Shown here piece by piece: positions 1-8,834 of a DNA stretch of 64,000 nt. Under the pieces are notes generated by a model, which worked only from the letters and a program-made list of their open reading frames with translations, ran no database searches and was not told the origin of the DNA. Position numbers and translations under genes: made by a program. This DNA is from JBCBCP01 sp039817385 (GTDB taxonomy: Bacteria > Pseudomonadota > Alphaproteobacteria > Rhodobacterales > Rhodobacteraceae): assembly GCA_039817385.1 (NCBI GenBank), contig JBCBVY010000006.1, forward strand, positions 186,001 through 250,000, given 5' to 3'. Position 1 is the first letter of the stretch. Every line of letters begins with the position of its first letter.

Positions 1-516
1 GCGACGCAAGCGCCTTGGGCGGCCCATTACCGGATGTGGGATTACATCACCGAAGAGCTGCCCATGCTGCTGGAGCGGAACTTTGACCTCGACATGGACG
101 CGCAGGCGATCACCGGGCATTCGATGGGCGGGCACGGGGCGCTGACGATGGGACTCGCACTGCCGGGGCGATTCCGGTCCGTGTCGGCCTTTGCGCCGAT
201 CTCGAACCCGACCGCGTCCGATTGGGGTCGCAAGCAGCTGGCCGCCTACCTCGGGGAAGACGAGGCCGCGTGGTCGCCCCATGATGCGACGCTTATGATG
301 CGGGAGCACGGCTTTGACGGGCCGATGTTGATCGACACGGGCACAAACGATCAGTTCATCGACCTTCTGAAGCCCGAAGCCCTGGCCGAGGCCATTGCCG
401 CTCGCCGTCAGCAGGCGCAGCTGCGGCTGCAACCGGGCTATGACCATTCGTATTTCTTTGTCGCCACCTTTATGGAGGAGCACATCGCCTTTCACGCGGA
501 GGCGCTCTACGCGTGA
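1..516 (+). CDS. fghA: S-formylglutathione hydrolase, 3' part (5' end outside window)
   Basis: Hydrolyses S-formylglutathione to formate and glutathione, the last step of glutathione-dependent formaldehyde detoxification in the cytoplasm. The visible 171 residues are open from base 1 and carry the esterase nucleophile elbow GHSMGG (Ser codon at 121-123). GTNDQF and GYDHSYFF supply the likely catalytic Asp and His of the esterase D family. The family is about 280 residues long, so roughly the first 100 lie upstream of the window. The stop codon overlaps the GTG start of the next gene, so the two are translationally coupled. The formaldehyde dehydrogenase partner, if present, would be to the left. 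Confidence 0.93.
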   Translation, partial: ATQAPWAAHYRMWDYITEELPMLLERNFDLDMDAQAITGHSMGGHGALTMGLALPGRFRSVSAFAPISNPTASDWGRKQLAAYLGEDEAAWSPHDATLMMREHGFDGPMLIDTGTNDQFIDLLKPEALAEAIAARRQQAQLRLQPGYDHSYFFVATFMEEHIAFHAEALYA

Positions 517-953
517 TCTACGTGGACGCAGATGCCTGCCCGGTGAAGGACGAGGCCGAACGGGTCGCAACCCGGCACAAGGTGCAGATGTTCCTTGTGG
601 CCAATGGCGGCCTGCGCCCCTCGCGTAATCCTTTGGTCGACGTGGTCGTCGTCCCCGAAGGCCCGGACGTTGCCGACATGTGGATCGCAGAGCGTGCAGG
701 GCCGGGGGATGTGGTGATCACCGGGGACATACCGCTCGCTGCGAAATGCGTTGAGGCGGGGGCAAGGGTGCTGAAACATAATGGCGAGGCGCTGACACAA
801 GCCAACGTGCGCGAGGCGCTGGCCACGCGCGATCTGATGACCGATCTGCGGGCTGCGGACCCCTTCCGGCAAGGCGGCGGCAAGGGGTTCACAAAGGCGG
901 ACAGGTCGCGTTTTCTGGACGCGCTGGAGCGGGAAATGAGAGCGGTGAAATGA
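513..953 (+). CDS. UPF0178 family protein (YaiI/YqxD-like)
   Basis: A 146-residue protein of the conserved UPF0178 family, whose biochemical role is not established. The diagnostic N-terminal YVDADACPVKDE and the central ITGDIPLA segments are both present. The fold is thought to resemble PIN/NYN-type nucleases, an inference from family knowledge rather than from this sequence. The start is GTG, overlapping the fghA stop (GTGA). Its own stop overlaps the next ATG in an ATGA. Length matches the family (about 150), so the gene looks intact. The operon mixes unrelated functions, so the neighbours say little about its job. Confidence 0.88.
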   Translation: MIYVDADACPVKDEAERVATRHKVQMFLVANGGLRPSRNPLVDVVVVPEGPDVADMWIAERAGPGDVVITGDIPLAAKCVEAGARVLKHNGEALTQANVREALATRDLMTDLRAADPFRQGGGKGFTKADRSRFLDALEREMRAVK

Positions 954-1567
954 TCGAAGCGGTTGTGTTCGACATCGGCAACGTGCTGATGCACTGGTCG
1001 CCGGAACGGATGTATGACGCGCGCATTGGCGCGGCGCGGCGCAAGGCGCTGTTCGCGGCGGTGCCGCTCGAGGCGATGAACCTTGAGGTCGACCGGGGCG
1101 CGCCCTTTGCGGAGACGGTCGCGGCGCTGGCTGAAGCCCACCCGGATTGGCGGGACGAGGTGATGATGTGGCACGATCACTGGCTTGAGATGGCCCATGC
1201 CGACATCCCCCGCTCTGTCCGGGTGATGGGGGCGCTGCAAGCAAAGGGCGTGCCCGTCTTCAGCCTGACGAATTTCGGCATTCAGACCTATGACCTCGCC
1301 GCACAGCACTACCCGTTCATGCGCCAGTTCGACCGGGATTTCATCAGCGGGCATATGGGTGTGATCAAACCGGATGCAGCGATTTACGAGGGGCTGGAGA
1401 CGGCGACGGGCCTTTCCGGGCCGCAGCTGATCTTTACCGATGACCGGGCCGAGAACATCGCGGTGGCGGACGCGCGCGGGTGGAAGACGCATTTGTTTGA
1501 AGGCCCGGATGGGTGGGCGGACCGGATGGTGGCCGAAGGGCTGCTGGGCGCGGAAGAGGCGGCATGA
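950..1567 (+). CDS. HAD-IA family hydrolase (YihX-like phosphatase)
   Basis: A cytoplasmic haloacid-dehalogenase-superfamily hydrolase of 205 residues, probably acting on a small phosphate ester. Motif I is FDIGNVLM with the nucleophilic Asp. The usual second Asp of DxD is replaced, as in YihX-type sugar-phosphate phosphatases. Motif II is the SLTN segment, the motif III lysine is in VIKPDA, and motif IV is FTDDRAEN. The helical cap falls around residues 20-80. It starts on an ATG that overlaps the previous stop and runs into the next gene by another ATGA overlap. Substrate cannot be read from the sequence. Confidence 0.85.
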   Translation: MIEAVVFDIGNVLMHWSPERMYDARIGAARRKALFAAVPLEAMNLEVDRGAPFAETVAALAEAHPDWRDEVMMWHDHWLEMAHADIPRSVRVMGALQAKGVPVFSLTNFGIQTYDLAAQHYPFMRQFDRDFISGHMGVIKPDAAIYEGLETATGLSGPQLIFTDDRAENIAVADARGWKTHLFEGPDGWADRMVAEGLLGAEEAA

Positions 1568-2454
1568 GCGTTCCCGTCATCTCTTCAGAAGATGGCGAAC
1601 GGGTGCTCGACTGGCTGCACCTGACCGACGCTCTGGCGCAGGGGCACGCCCTGCCCAAGGCGCAGATTGGCGATACCTTTCTCTACCGCGATCCCGACAC
1701 GGTCCTGAGCCGCGCGGCGTGGATCGATGGGATGGGGATGCTGGTGAAGACGGCGACGATCTTTCCCGGCAATGTCGATGTGCCCAGCATCAATGGCGGC
1801 GTGTCGCTGTTTTCGGACAGCGATGGCACGTTGGACGCGATCATCGACTTTCACCTCGTCACCAAATGGAAGACGGCGGGTGACAGCCTGCTTGCCGCGC
1901 TGCGCCTAAGCCCTCGGGCGGAGCGCATCCTGATCGTTGGCGCAGGCACAGTTGCCCGCAATGTGCGCGCGGCCTTTGGGGCGGGCTTCCCAGGGGCGCA
2001 TTTCACGCTCTGGAACCGGTCGCGCGCGCGGGCCGAAGCTGTGGCAGGCGTGCAGGTTGAGGACGATCTGGAGACGGCGGTGCGGGCGGCGGACATCATC
2101 GTCGGCTGCACGATGGCGACGGAGCCGTGGCTGCGCGGCGACTGGTTGCGCCCCGGGCAGCACGTGAACCTGATCGGCGCTTACCGCCCCGACATGCGCG
2201 AGGCGGATGATGCCGCGCTGACAGGCGCACAGGTGTTCGTGGACAGCTTTGACACGACGCTGGGCCATATCGGGGAATTGAAAATACCGCTTGAGGCGGG
2301 CGTGATCGCAAAGGATCATGTCGTGGCAGACTACTATGATCTTGGTGCTTTTGCCCCCAGCCCGGACCGGGTGACGCTCTTCAAGAATGGGGGCGGCGCG
2401 CATCTGGACCTGATGACGGCGCGGCACATCCTCGAGAGGTGGAAGGCCACGTGA
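1564..2454 (+). CDS. Ornithine cyclodeaminase / mu-crystallin family protein
   Basis: An NAD(P)-binding oxidoreductase-fold protein of 296 residues in the ornithine cyclodeaminase family. Family members deaminate ornithine to proline or reduce cyclic imino acids. The Rossmann signature GAGTVARN lies near residue 125, with the family segment GGVSLFSD before it and AYRPDMRE near residue 205. The chosen ATG overlaps the preceding stop. An in-frame ATG at 1513 would add 17 unlikely Arg/Gly-rich residues inside the HAD gene. It is somewhat shorter than typical members (about 310-350). Whether it is a true cyclodeaminase or an imine reductase cannot be decided here. Confidence 0.85.
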   Translation: MSVPVISSEDGERVLDWLHLTDALAQGHALPKAQIGDTFLYRDPDTVLSRAAWIDGMGMLVKTATIFPGNVDVPSINGGVSLFSDSDGTLDAIIDFHLVTKWKTAGDSLLAALRLSPRAERILIVGAGTVARNVRAAFGAGFPGAHFTLWNRSRARAEAVAGVQVEDDLETAVRAADIIVGCTMATEPWLRGDWLRPGQHVNLIGAYRPDMREADDAALTGAQVFVDSFDTTLGHIGELKIPLEAGVIAKDHVVADYYDLGAFAPSPDRVTLFKNGGGAHLDLMTARHILERWKAT

Positions 2455-3368
2455 TACTCTACTGGATCCTTGTCCTTCTCGCGGGCGTGATCGCCGTGCC
2501 CATCGTGCAGGAGTTCACCCGTAACGGCGTGGCGTCACGCCAGGGCGAAGCGCCGGGCTCCTTTGCCGAGCTGCCGCGCGGCACGCTGCATTACCGCTGG
2601 TTCGGGCCGGAGCGGGGGCCGGTTCTGGTCTGTGTTCACGGGCTGACGACCTCGTCCTACGTGTGGGACGGGATGGTGCAGGGTCTGGCGCTGATGGGCT
2701 ACCGGGTGCTGGTGTTCGACCATTACGGGCGCGGCTATTCGGACCGGCCCTTTGGGCGGCAAAGCGCCGCCTTTTTTGTGTCCGAGTTGGAAGAGCTGCT
2801 CGCGCATGAGAGCGTGCAGGGGCCCGTGACCCTCATGGGCTATTCGATGGGCGGCGCGATTGCGGCGGCCTTTGCGGCGGCGCATCCGGCGCGCTGCGTG
2901 CGGATTGTGCTGCTGGCCTCCGCCGGGATGCAAAACCCGCCGGGTGGGCTGGCCGGGGTGATCCGCACCGTGCCCGTGGTGGGTGACTGGCTGATGCTGG
3001 CGCTTTACCCTTGGATCCTGCGCAAAGGCATCGCCGCAGAGCGGGGCCTGCCCAGCGCCGTGCCGGATATTGGGGCCAAGCAGGTGGCAGAGCTGGACGT
3101 GCGGGGCTTTGTACCAGCGGTGCTCTCCAGCCTGCGCGGTATTCTCTCCACCCCGCTGGAAGACGCACACCGCGCCATCCACGCGGCGAGCATCCCGGTG
3201 CACGCGATCTGGGGCGCGCAGGATGCGCTGATCCCGGCCAGCGCGCACAAGGCGCTCGGGCAGTGGAACCCGGATGCGGTGCAAGACGTGCTGGAGGACG
3301 GCACCCATGCCATCACCTACACCCACGCGGATGAAATCCTTGCGCTGATCCGCGCTCAGGCCGCCTGA
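2451..3368 (+). CDS. Alpha/beta hydrolase, membrane-anchored
   Basis: A 305-residue alpha/beta-hydrolase. An N-terminal hydrophobic segment (about residues 2-18) may anchor it to the membrane. The oxyanion region is VCVHGLTT, the nucleophile elbow is GYSMGG, and DALIP and GTHAI supply the likely acid and His. The GTG at 2451 overlaps the upstream stop and is preceded by an AGGTGGAAGG purine run; a GTG at 2439 is an alternative four codons upstream. It closes the five-gene overlapping run and meets the convergent MFS gene with a 13-base tail overlap. Substrate is unknown. Confidence 0.85.
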   Translation: MILYWILVLLAGVIAVPIVQEFTRNGVASRQGEAPGSFAELPRGTLHYRWFGPERGPVLVCVHGLTTSSYVWDGMVQGLALMGYRVLVFDHYGRGYSDRPFGRQSAAFFVSELEELLAHESVQGPVTLMGYSMGGAIAAAFAAAHPARCVRIVLLASAGMQNPPGGLAGVIRTVPVVGDWLMLALYPWILRKGIAAERGLPSAVPDIGAKQVAELDVRGFVPAVLSSLRGILSTPLEDAHRAIHAASIPVHAIWGAQDALIPASAHKALGQWNPDAVQDVLEDGTHAITYTHADEILALIRAQAA

Positions 3369-4597
3369 GCCGCCGCGGGCAAGGGCCGTTCCCGGATCGG
3401 AAGGTGGACAATCGCGCTGAACGCGCCGACGGCCACGCCGACCCACCATACGACCTCGTACCCGCCGGTCACGTCATAAAGCCGCCCGCCCAGCCACACA
3501 CCAAGGAAGCTGCCCAACTGGTGGCTGAAGAAGACGATGCCATAGAGCGTGCCCATATAGCGCAGCCCGTAGATATGCGCGACGAGGCCAGAGGTCAGCG
3601 GCACAGTCGCCAGCCAAAGCGCGCCCATCGCGACCGAAAAGAGGATCACGGACAGCGGTGTGATTGGGAACATGAAGAAGAGCGCCGCGACAATGGTACG
3701 GCCCGTGTAGATACCCGCCAGCAGGTACTTCTTGGAGTACCGCTTGCCCGCCCACCCGGCGAGCAGCGTACCCGCGATATTCGCCAGCCCGATCAGGGAA
3801 ATGGACCATGCGCCCAGCGCGGAGGTTGTCGAGATGCCGATACTGTCGAGCATTGAGCCGGGTTGGATCGGGCCGCAGAGTTCTTGCACCAGCGCCGGGA
3901 AGTGGGCGGTGACAAACGCGAGTTGATAGCCGCAGCTAAAGAAGCCCAGAAAGATCAGTGTGTAGGACGGGTCGCGAAACGCTTTTACCAGAACGGCGCC
4001 CATCGTTTCCTCAAGCTCGGACCGGGTCGCCGCCTCCGGCGCCTTCATCGCGGGCAGCATCAGTAGCGACAGCAGAATGGCGCAAGCGAAGGTCACGAAA
4101 ACGCCTTGCCAGGGCATGATCTGCAAAAGCGCCTCGGCCACAGGCGCGCCGATCACCTGCCCCGCGCTGCCTGCGGCGGTGGCGATGGCAAGCGTCATGG
4201 AGCGGTTCTCATCACTGGAGGCGCGGCCCACCACGGCGAGGATCACGCCAAACCCGGTGCCCGCAACGCCAAAGCCCACCAGCCACGCATACCATTGGTG
4301 CGCCTCGGGCGAGACGGCTTGCGATGACAGGACCAGACCCGCCGCGTAGGTGATCGCCCCCAGGATGATCGCCTTGCGGTCCGTGAGCCGTTCGGCGATG
4401 GCGCCAAAGATCGGCTGGCCAATGCCCCAGGCGAGGTTCTGGATCGCGATGGCCATCGAGAATTCCACCCGCAGCCAGCCAAACTCCTCTGCAATCGGGA
4501 TCTGGAACACGCCAAAGGACGCGCGGACGGCAAAGCTGACCATCATGATGATACAGCCAGCAATCAGGACGGGGGTGATCAGAGGCGCCTTCGTCAT
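3356..4597 (-). CDS. MFS transporter
   Basis: A 413-residue major-facilitator carrier with twelve predictable hydrophobic segments. The cytoplasmic loop after helix 2 reads AERLTDRKA, the family's charged loop-2-3 pattern. The arrangement resembles monocarboxylate/oxalate-formate type carriers, but the substrate cannot be named. The start ATG is followed by a polar MTKAP before helix 1. The gene is divergent from zapE across about 100 bases and convergent with the alpha/beta hydrolase, overlapping its end. Confidence 0.85.
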   Translation of the reverse strand: MTKAPLITPVLIAGCIIMMVSFAVRASFGVFQIPIAEEFGWLRVEFSMAIAIQNLAWGIGQPIFGAIAERLTDRKAIILGAITYAAGLVLSSQAVSPEAHQWYAWLVGFGVAGTGFGVILAVVGRASSDENRSMTLAIATAAGSAGQVIGAPVAEALLQIMPWQGVFVTFACAILLSLLMLPAMKAPEAATRSELEETMGAVLVKAFRDPSYTLIFLGFFSCGYQLAFVTAHFPALVQELCGPIQPGSMLDSIGISTTSALGAWSISLIGLANIAGTLLAGWAGKRYSKKYLLAGIYTGRTIVAALFFMFPITPLSVILFSVAMGALWLATVPLTSGLVAHIYGLRYMGTLYGIVFFSHQLGSFLGVWLGGRLYDVTGGYEVVWWVGVAVGAFSAIVHLPIRERPLPAAAQAA

Positions 4598-4700
4598 GGC
4601 GCGACCTTGCGGGCGGGCGCGGGCGCCGTCAATTCAGGAATTGTGCGCCGCGCATCAGCTTTATTGAACTACCGCCGCGCGAAGGGGTAAGGGTGCGGCC

Positions 4701-5768
4701 ATGACACCATCCCAAGCTTATGACGTGGCCGTCCGGGACGGCAGCCTGACCGACGATCCCGCCCAGCGCGCCGTTTTGCCGGAGCTTGACCGGATCGCCG
4801 AAGGCGCCTCGCGCCCGGTGAAGACCGGCTGGTTCGCAAAAGCGCCGGAGCCTGTGCCGGGCCTTTACATGTGGGGCGGGGTCGGGCGCGGCAAATCGAT
4901 GTTGATGGACCTGTTCGTGGGGGTGCTGAACGTGCCTGTCCGCCGGGTGCATTTCCATGCTTTTATGCAAGAAATCCACGCCGCCATGCACGCAGCCCGC
5001 CAGCGCGGTGTGGACGACGCGATTGCCCCTGTGGCCGCGGACGTCGCCGCCTCTGTCCGCGTGCTGGCCTTTGACGAGATGCAGATCACCGACATCACCG
5101 ATGCGATGATCGTGGGGCGGCTGTTCGAGGCGCTGTTTGCGGCCGGGGTGACGGTTGTGACAACCTCCAACCGGGTGCCGGATGAGCTTTATAAGGACGG
5201 GCTGAACCGGCAGCTCTTTGTGCCCTTTATTACCCTGATCAAGGATCGGATGGCGGTGCATGAATTGGTCAGTCCGACCGATTACCGGCAGGACCGGCTG
5301 GCGGGATCGCCTGTCTACTTCACCCCGCTTGGGCCAGAGGCGCGGCGGGCGATGGACGCGGTCTGGACGGATCTTGGGGCTGCGGATGCGGGACCGCTGG
5401 TGCTGCGCGTCAAAGGCCGAAATGTGGAAATTGCGCGGTTCCAGTCCGGTGTCGGGCGCGCGTCGTTTTTTGACCTCTGCGGGCGCCCCCTTGGCGCGGC
5501 GGATTACCTTGCGGTGGCCGAGGCGTGCCGGGTGCTGATGATCGACGATATCCCGGCGCTGGGTCGGTCAAACTTCAACGAGGCGAAGCGGTTTGTGACG
5601 CTGGTTGATGCGCTGTATGAGGCAAAGGTCAGGCTGATCTGCTCTGCCGCCGCCGTGCCGGAAATGCTGTACCTTGAGGGCGAAGGCACGTTCGAGTTCG
5701 AGCGGACGGCCTCACGGCTGCGGGAAATGCAGGCAGAGAGCTGGGGCACGGAGGCGGGCGATCCTTGA
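4701..5768 (+). CDS. zapE: Cell division protein ZapE (AFG1-like ATPase)
   Basis: A 355-residue P-loop ATPase of the ZapE/AFG1 family. E. coli ZapE acts on the Z-ring at low oxygen; mitochondrial AFG1 handles misfolded inner-membrane proteins. Walker A is GGVGRGKS (about residue 57) and Walker B with its acidic tail is LAFDEMQI. The sensor region TTSNRVPDELY and the late family motif FDLCGRPLG are both present. A purine-rich stretch precedes the ATG. The stop codon sits inside the first of two tandem hairpins (5758-5803). Confidence 0.92.
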   Translation: MTPSQAYDVAVRDGSLTDDPAQRAVLPELDRIAEGASRPVKTGWFAKAPEPVPGLYMWGGVGRGKSMLMDLFVGVLNVPVRRVHFHAFMQEIHAAMHAARQRGVDDAIAPVAADVAASVRVLAFDEMQITDITDAMIVGRLFEALFAAGVTVVTTSNRVPDELYKDGLNRQLFVPFITLIKDRMAVHELVSPTDYRQDRLAGSPVYFTPLGPEARRAMDAVWTDLGAADAGPLVLRVKGRNVEIARFQSGVGRASFFDLCGRPLGAADYLAVAEACRVLMIDDIPALGRSNFNEAKRFVTLVDALYEAKVRLICSAAAVPEMLYLEGEGTFEFERTASRLREMQAESWGTEAGDP

Positions 5769-5803
5769 AGGATCGCGGGGCGTCATTTCTTTGAAGAAAT
5801 GAC
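5758..5803. terminator. Tandem CTT/AAG-core hairpins at the zapE 3' end
   Basis: Two perfect hairpins in a row. The first pairs GCGATCCT (5758-5765) with AGGATCGC (5769-5776) around TGA. The second pairs GTCATTTCTT (5782-5791) with AAGAAATGAC (5794-5803). The first contains the zapE stop codon. No strong T-run follows, so termination ability is inferred from stem strength and its place between convergent genes. The same tandem design recurs at 32762-32806. Confidence 0.5.
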
Positions 5804-5809
5804 CGGCCT

Positions 5810-6406
5810 TCAGTTGGCGCTGCGCTGGATCAGCGCGGCCAGCAGCACGCTGGTGTCCAGCCGCCCATCGGCCCGCGTCAGACGTGGCGGCACGTTGAAC
5901 TCTCCGCGTGCAGCGGCGGTGTTCAGCAGGGCGTCGATATAGGCGTTGGACTGCCGCTCGGTCAGGGCCTGAACCAAGAGCGCCTGTAAGCGGTCTTCCC
6001 CGCTGGGCCGGTGTCCGAAGTCCTTAAGCACAGATGCGGTCAGGCTGCGCAGGTCGCGCGGTGCGGCGTCGGTGTTGGTCAGGCGGATCGGCTGGCGGAG
6101 CTGGCGGCTGACCGCTTCGGACGCGGAGGGCAAGGCCACGGGGCTCAGCAGCGTTGCCGCGTTGCGGGTCACGGCTTGCGTGTCCGGCGGGCGGGGCGAG
6201 GTTGCGGGTGCGGCGCTGGTCGGTTCGGGTATCTGTGCCGCAACACTCGTGCCCTGCGGCGCTGGCGCGCCCGGTTGCATGATGATCAGGCCAATTGTGA
6301 CCATGAGGAAGCACGCGGCAATCATGAGAAGCTTTCCCGTGGACAAGAGCCCGGTTTCAGATACCCTGATATCGGCACGCTCTGGCGTTCCGTTCTGCGT
6401 GCTCAT
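5810..6406 (-). CDS. Conserved hypothetical single-pass membrane protein
   Basis: A 198-residue protein not recognised beyond its layout. It has a short polar N-terminus, one transmembrane segment at about residues 27-45 (LLMIAACFLMVTIGLIIM), and then a Pro/Ala/Thr-rich linker. A helical C-terminal region (about 100-198) contains DFGHRPSGEDRL and DTSVLLAALIQRS. The C-terminal part is presumably periplasmic. It follows accD and folC on the same strand, the place that dedD occupies in E. coli, but no SPOR domain is visible. It is separated from folC by 142 bases. Confidence 0.7.
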   Translation of the reverse strand: MSTQNGTPERADIRVSETGLLSTGKLLMIAACFLMVTIGLIIMQPGAPAPQGTSVAAQIPEPTSAAPATSPRPPDTQAVTRNAATLLSPVALPSASEAVSRQLRQPIRLTNTDAAPRDLRSLTASVLKDFGHRPSGEDRLQALLVQALTERQSNAYIDALLNTAAARGEFNVPPRLTRADGRLDTSVLLAALIQRSAN

Positions 6407-6548
6407 AGCTGCCCCCAGTTGCGCCGCTCACCCCAGTACGCGGCACGCACCACCCATGACTTGCCGCTAAATATAGGCGATCTATCGTAGTCTGGTCAAG
6501 ATGATGGGCGCGCATCAAGCTGTAGAGCTGGTAGGGCAGGATGCTTTT

Positions 6549-7820
6549 TCAGGCGTTTTCGCGCAACACCGCGCCCGCAAGGTAAAGCGAGCCGCAGATG
6601 AGGATGCGCGCGTGCGGGTCTTGGGACGTAATGGTGCTGATCGCTGCGGCGACGCTGCCCGCCTCCTGCGCGGCCAGTCCGACGTCCCACGCGGCTTGTG
6701 CCGTCTCATCCCCAGGCACCGTGTTTGCCTCACCGGGGATCGACACGCCGTAGAGGGACGCGGCCACCCCGGCGAGTGGCGCAAGATAGCCCCGGATGTC
6801 CTTGGTGTTCAGCATGCCGCAGACAAGGTGCGTGGGGCGCTTTGGCAGGCCGTGCAGGATGCTGGCAAGTGCCTGCCCCGCCGCCGGGTTATGTCCACCG
6901 TCAAGCCAAAGCTCAGCGCTGCCCGCCAGATCGACCAGCGGGCCGGACCGGAGCCGCTGCATCCGCGCCGGCCACGTGGCATCGCGCAGCGCGGCGGCGC
7001 AGACGGCCTCTGTTTGGCCAAGGGCGCGCAGGGCGGCGACGGCGATGCCTGCGTTTTGCACCTGATGGTCGCCGATCAGCGCGGGGGCGGGCAGGTCAAG
7101 AAGGCCCCGTTCATCCTGATAGACCACGCCGTCCCGTTCCCGCCCGACATGCCAGTGCTGGCCATAGGCCTGCACAGGCGCGCCAAGGGCCTCGGCGCGG
7201 GCCTCAATCACCGCGGCGGCGTCCTCGTCCTGCGGGCCGACGATACAGGGCGCGCCGCGTTTGATGATCCCTGCCTTCTCAGCCGCGATCTTTGCCAGCG
7301 TATCGCCAAGGAACGTCTCATGATCCATCGACACGGGCGTGATGACTGTCAGCGCGGGCCTCGCCACGACATTTGTTGCATCCAGCCGCCCACCAAGGCC
7401 CACTTCCAGCAGGCAATAGTCCGCTGGCGTGCGGGCAAAAGCCAGAATGGCGGCGACGGTCGTGATCTCGAAATAGGTGATGTTCGCGCCATCGTTCGCG
7501 GCGTAGCACGCATCGAGCGCGGCGGTCAGCGCGTCTTCGGAAATCAACTCTCCTGCAAGGCGGATGCGCTCGTGGAACCGGGCGAGGTGCGGGGAGGTGT
7601 AGGCGTGCACCCGGTGCCCTGCCCCTTCCAGCCCCGCGCGCAGCATCGCAAGGGTAGAGCCTTTGCCATTGGTGCCCGCGATGTGGACAACCGGCGGCAG
7701 GTCATTCTGCGGATTGCCCAGCGCGTCCAGCAGGCGCCAGACGCGGTCCAGCGTCAGGTCGATGATCTTGGGGTGCAGAGCCATCATGCGTTGCAGGATG
7801 ACGTCGGAACCGGCGGTCAT
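6549..7820 (-). CDS. folC: Bifunctional folylpolyglutamate / dihydrofolate synthase
   Basis: Adds glutamate to dihydropteroate and then to reduced folates, using ATP, in the cytoplasm. It has 423 residues, normal for bacterial FolC. The P-loop is HIAGTNGKGST (about residue 50). The omega-loop region TSPHLARFHERIR, the VGLGGRLDATN segment and the DGGHNPAA motif of the C-terminal domain are all present. The start ATG overlaps the accD stop, giving the conserved accD-folC pair. Expression is therefore likely coupled to accD. Confidence 0.95.
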   Translation of the reverse strand: MTAGSDVILQRMMALHPKIIDLTLDRVWRLLDALGNPQNDLPPVVHIAGTNGKGSTLAMLRAGLEGAGHRVHAYTSPHLARFHERIRLAGELISEDALTAALDACYAANDGANITYFEITTVAAILAFARTPADYCLLEVGLGGRLDATNVVARPALTVITPVSMDHETFLGDTLAKIAAEKAGIIKRGAPCIVGPQDEDAAAVIEARAEALGAPVQAYGQHWHVGRERDGVVYQDERGLLDLPAPALIGDHQVQNAGIAVAALRALGQTEAVCAAALRDATWPARMQRLRSGPLVDLAGSAELWLDGGHNPAAGQALASILHGLPKRPTHLVCGMLNTKDIRGYLAPLAGVAASLYGVSIPGEANTVPGDETAQAAWDVGLAAQEAGSVAAAISTITSQDPHARILICGSLYLAGAVLRENA

Positions 7821-8779
7821 TCCTTGGGCGGCTCGGGCGCTTGGGCCTCTGCAGCCTCCGCGTCTTCCGCTGCGGAAGGCGCGGCATTTTGCACATCGGC
7901 AGGCGGCGGCAGGTCACCGGTTACGGCAGGGGGCAGGCCGGTGAGCATCCGGATGATCGTGACCAGCTCATCCCGCATCTCGGTGCGCGGGGTCACACGG
8001 TCCAGCATCCCGTGGTCCAGCAGGTATTCGGCGCGCTGAAACCCTTCGGGCAGTTTTTCGCGAATCGTCTGCTCGATCACCCGCGGGCCGGCAAAGCAGA
8101 TCAGCGCGTTTGGCTCGGCAATATGCACGTCGCCCAGCATCGCGTAAGACGCGGTGACCCCGCCCGTTGTCGGGTGGGTCAATACGACGATATAGGGCAG
8201 ACCCGCTTCCTTCAGCATCTGCACGGCCACCGTGGTGCGCGGCATTTGCATCAGGGACAGGATACCTTCCTGCATCCGGGCCCCGCCCGCGGCGGAAAAG
8301 AGGATCAGCGGGCGTTGCAGCTTCACCGCCTCCTCGGCCGCGGCGATGATCGCGTTGCCGACATACATGCCCATAGAGCCGCCCATAAAGCTGAAATCCT
8401 GTGCGGCGGCGACGATGGGCGTGCGCCCCATCTCTCCGGCGGCGACCAGCATCGCCTCCTTTTCGCCCGTCGCCTTTTGCGCGGATTTCATCCGGTCGGG
8501 GTAGCGTTTCTGGTCGCGGAAGTGCAGCGGGTCGGCGTGCGGCTCCGGCACCGCGATCTCGGTAAACACCCCGCCATCAAAGAGCGACATGAACCGTTCG
8601 CGCGGGGTGATCGCCATGTGATGCCCGCAATTGGTGCAGACGTTCAGATTGTCGCTCAATTCACGGTGGAACAGCATGGTTCCGCAATTGTCACATTTGG
8701 TCCAGAGGTTCTCGGGCACCTCGCGGCGAGAAAAGATCGAGTTAATCCTGGGCCGGACGTAATTGGTGATCCAGTTCAT
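7817..8779 (-). CDS. accD: Acetyl-CoA carboxylase carboxyltransferase subunit beta
   Basis: Beta subunit of the carboxyltransferase that moves CO2 from biotin to acetyl-CoA, the first committed step of fatty-acid synthesis; it works with AccA. The N-terminal zinc ribbon is two CxxC pairs (CDNCG about residue 29 and CTNCG about residue 48). The crotonase-like core contains GGSMGMYVG and AGGARMQEG, followed by TTGGVTASYAML. Residues after about 290 form an Ala/Glu/Pro-rich tail, as often seen in this group. Length 320. Confidence 0.96.
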   Translation of the reverse strand: MNWITNYVRPRINSIFSRREVPENLWTKCDNCGTMLFHRELSDNLNVCTNCGHHMAITPRERFMSLFDGGVFTEIAVPEPHADPLHFRDQKRYPDRMKSAQKATGEKEAMLVAAGEMGRTPIVAAAQDFSFMGGSMGMYVGNAIIAAAEEAVKLQRPLILFSAAGGARMQEGILSLMQMPRTTVAVQMLKEAGLPYIVVLTHPTTGGVTASYAMLGDVHIAEPNALICFAGPRVIEQTIREKLPEGFQRAEYLLDHGMLDRVTPRTEMRDELVTIIRMLTGLPPAVTGDLPPPADVQNAAPSAAEDAEAAEAQAPEPPKE

Positions 8780-8834
8780 GCGGTGCCTCTGCCTTACCTT
8801 GCGTCCAGATAATCGGCGCGGGGTGCAATTGCAA

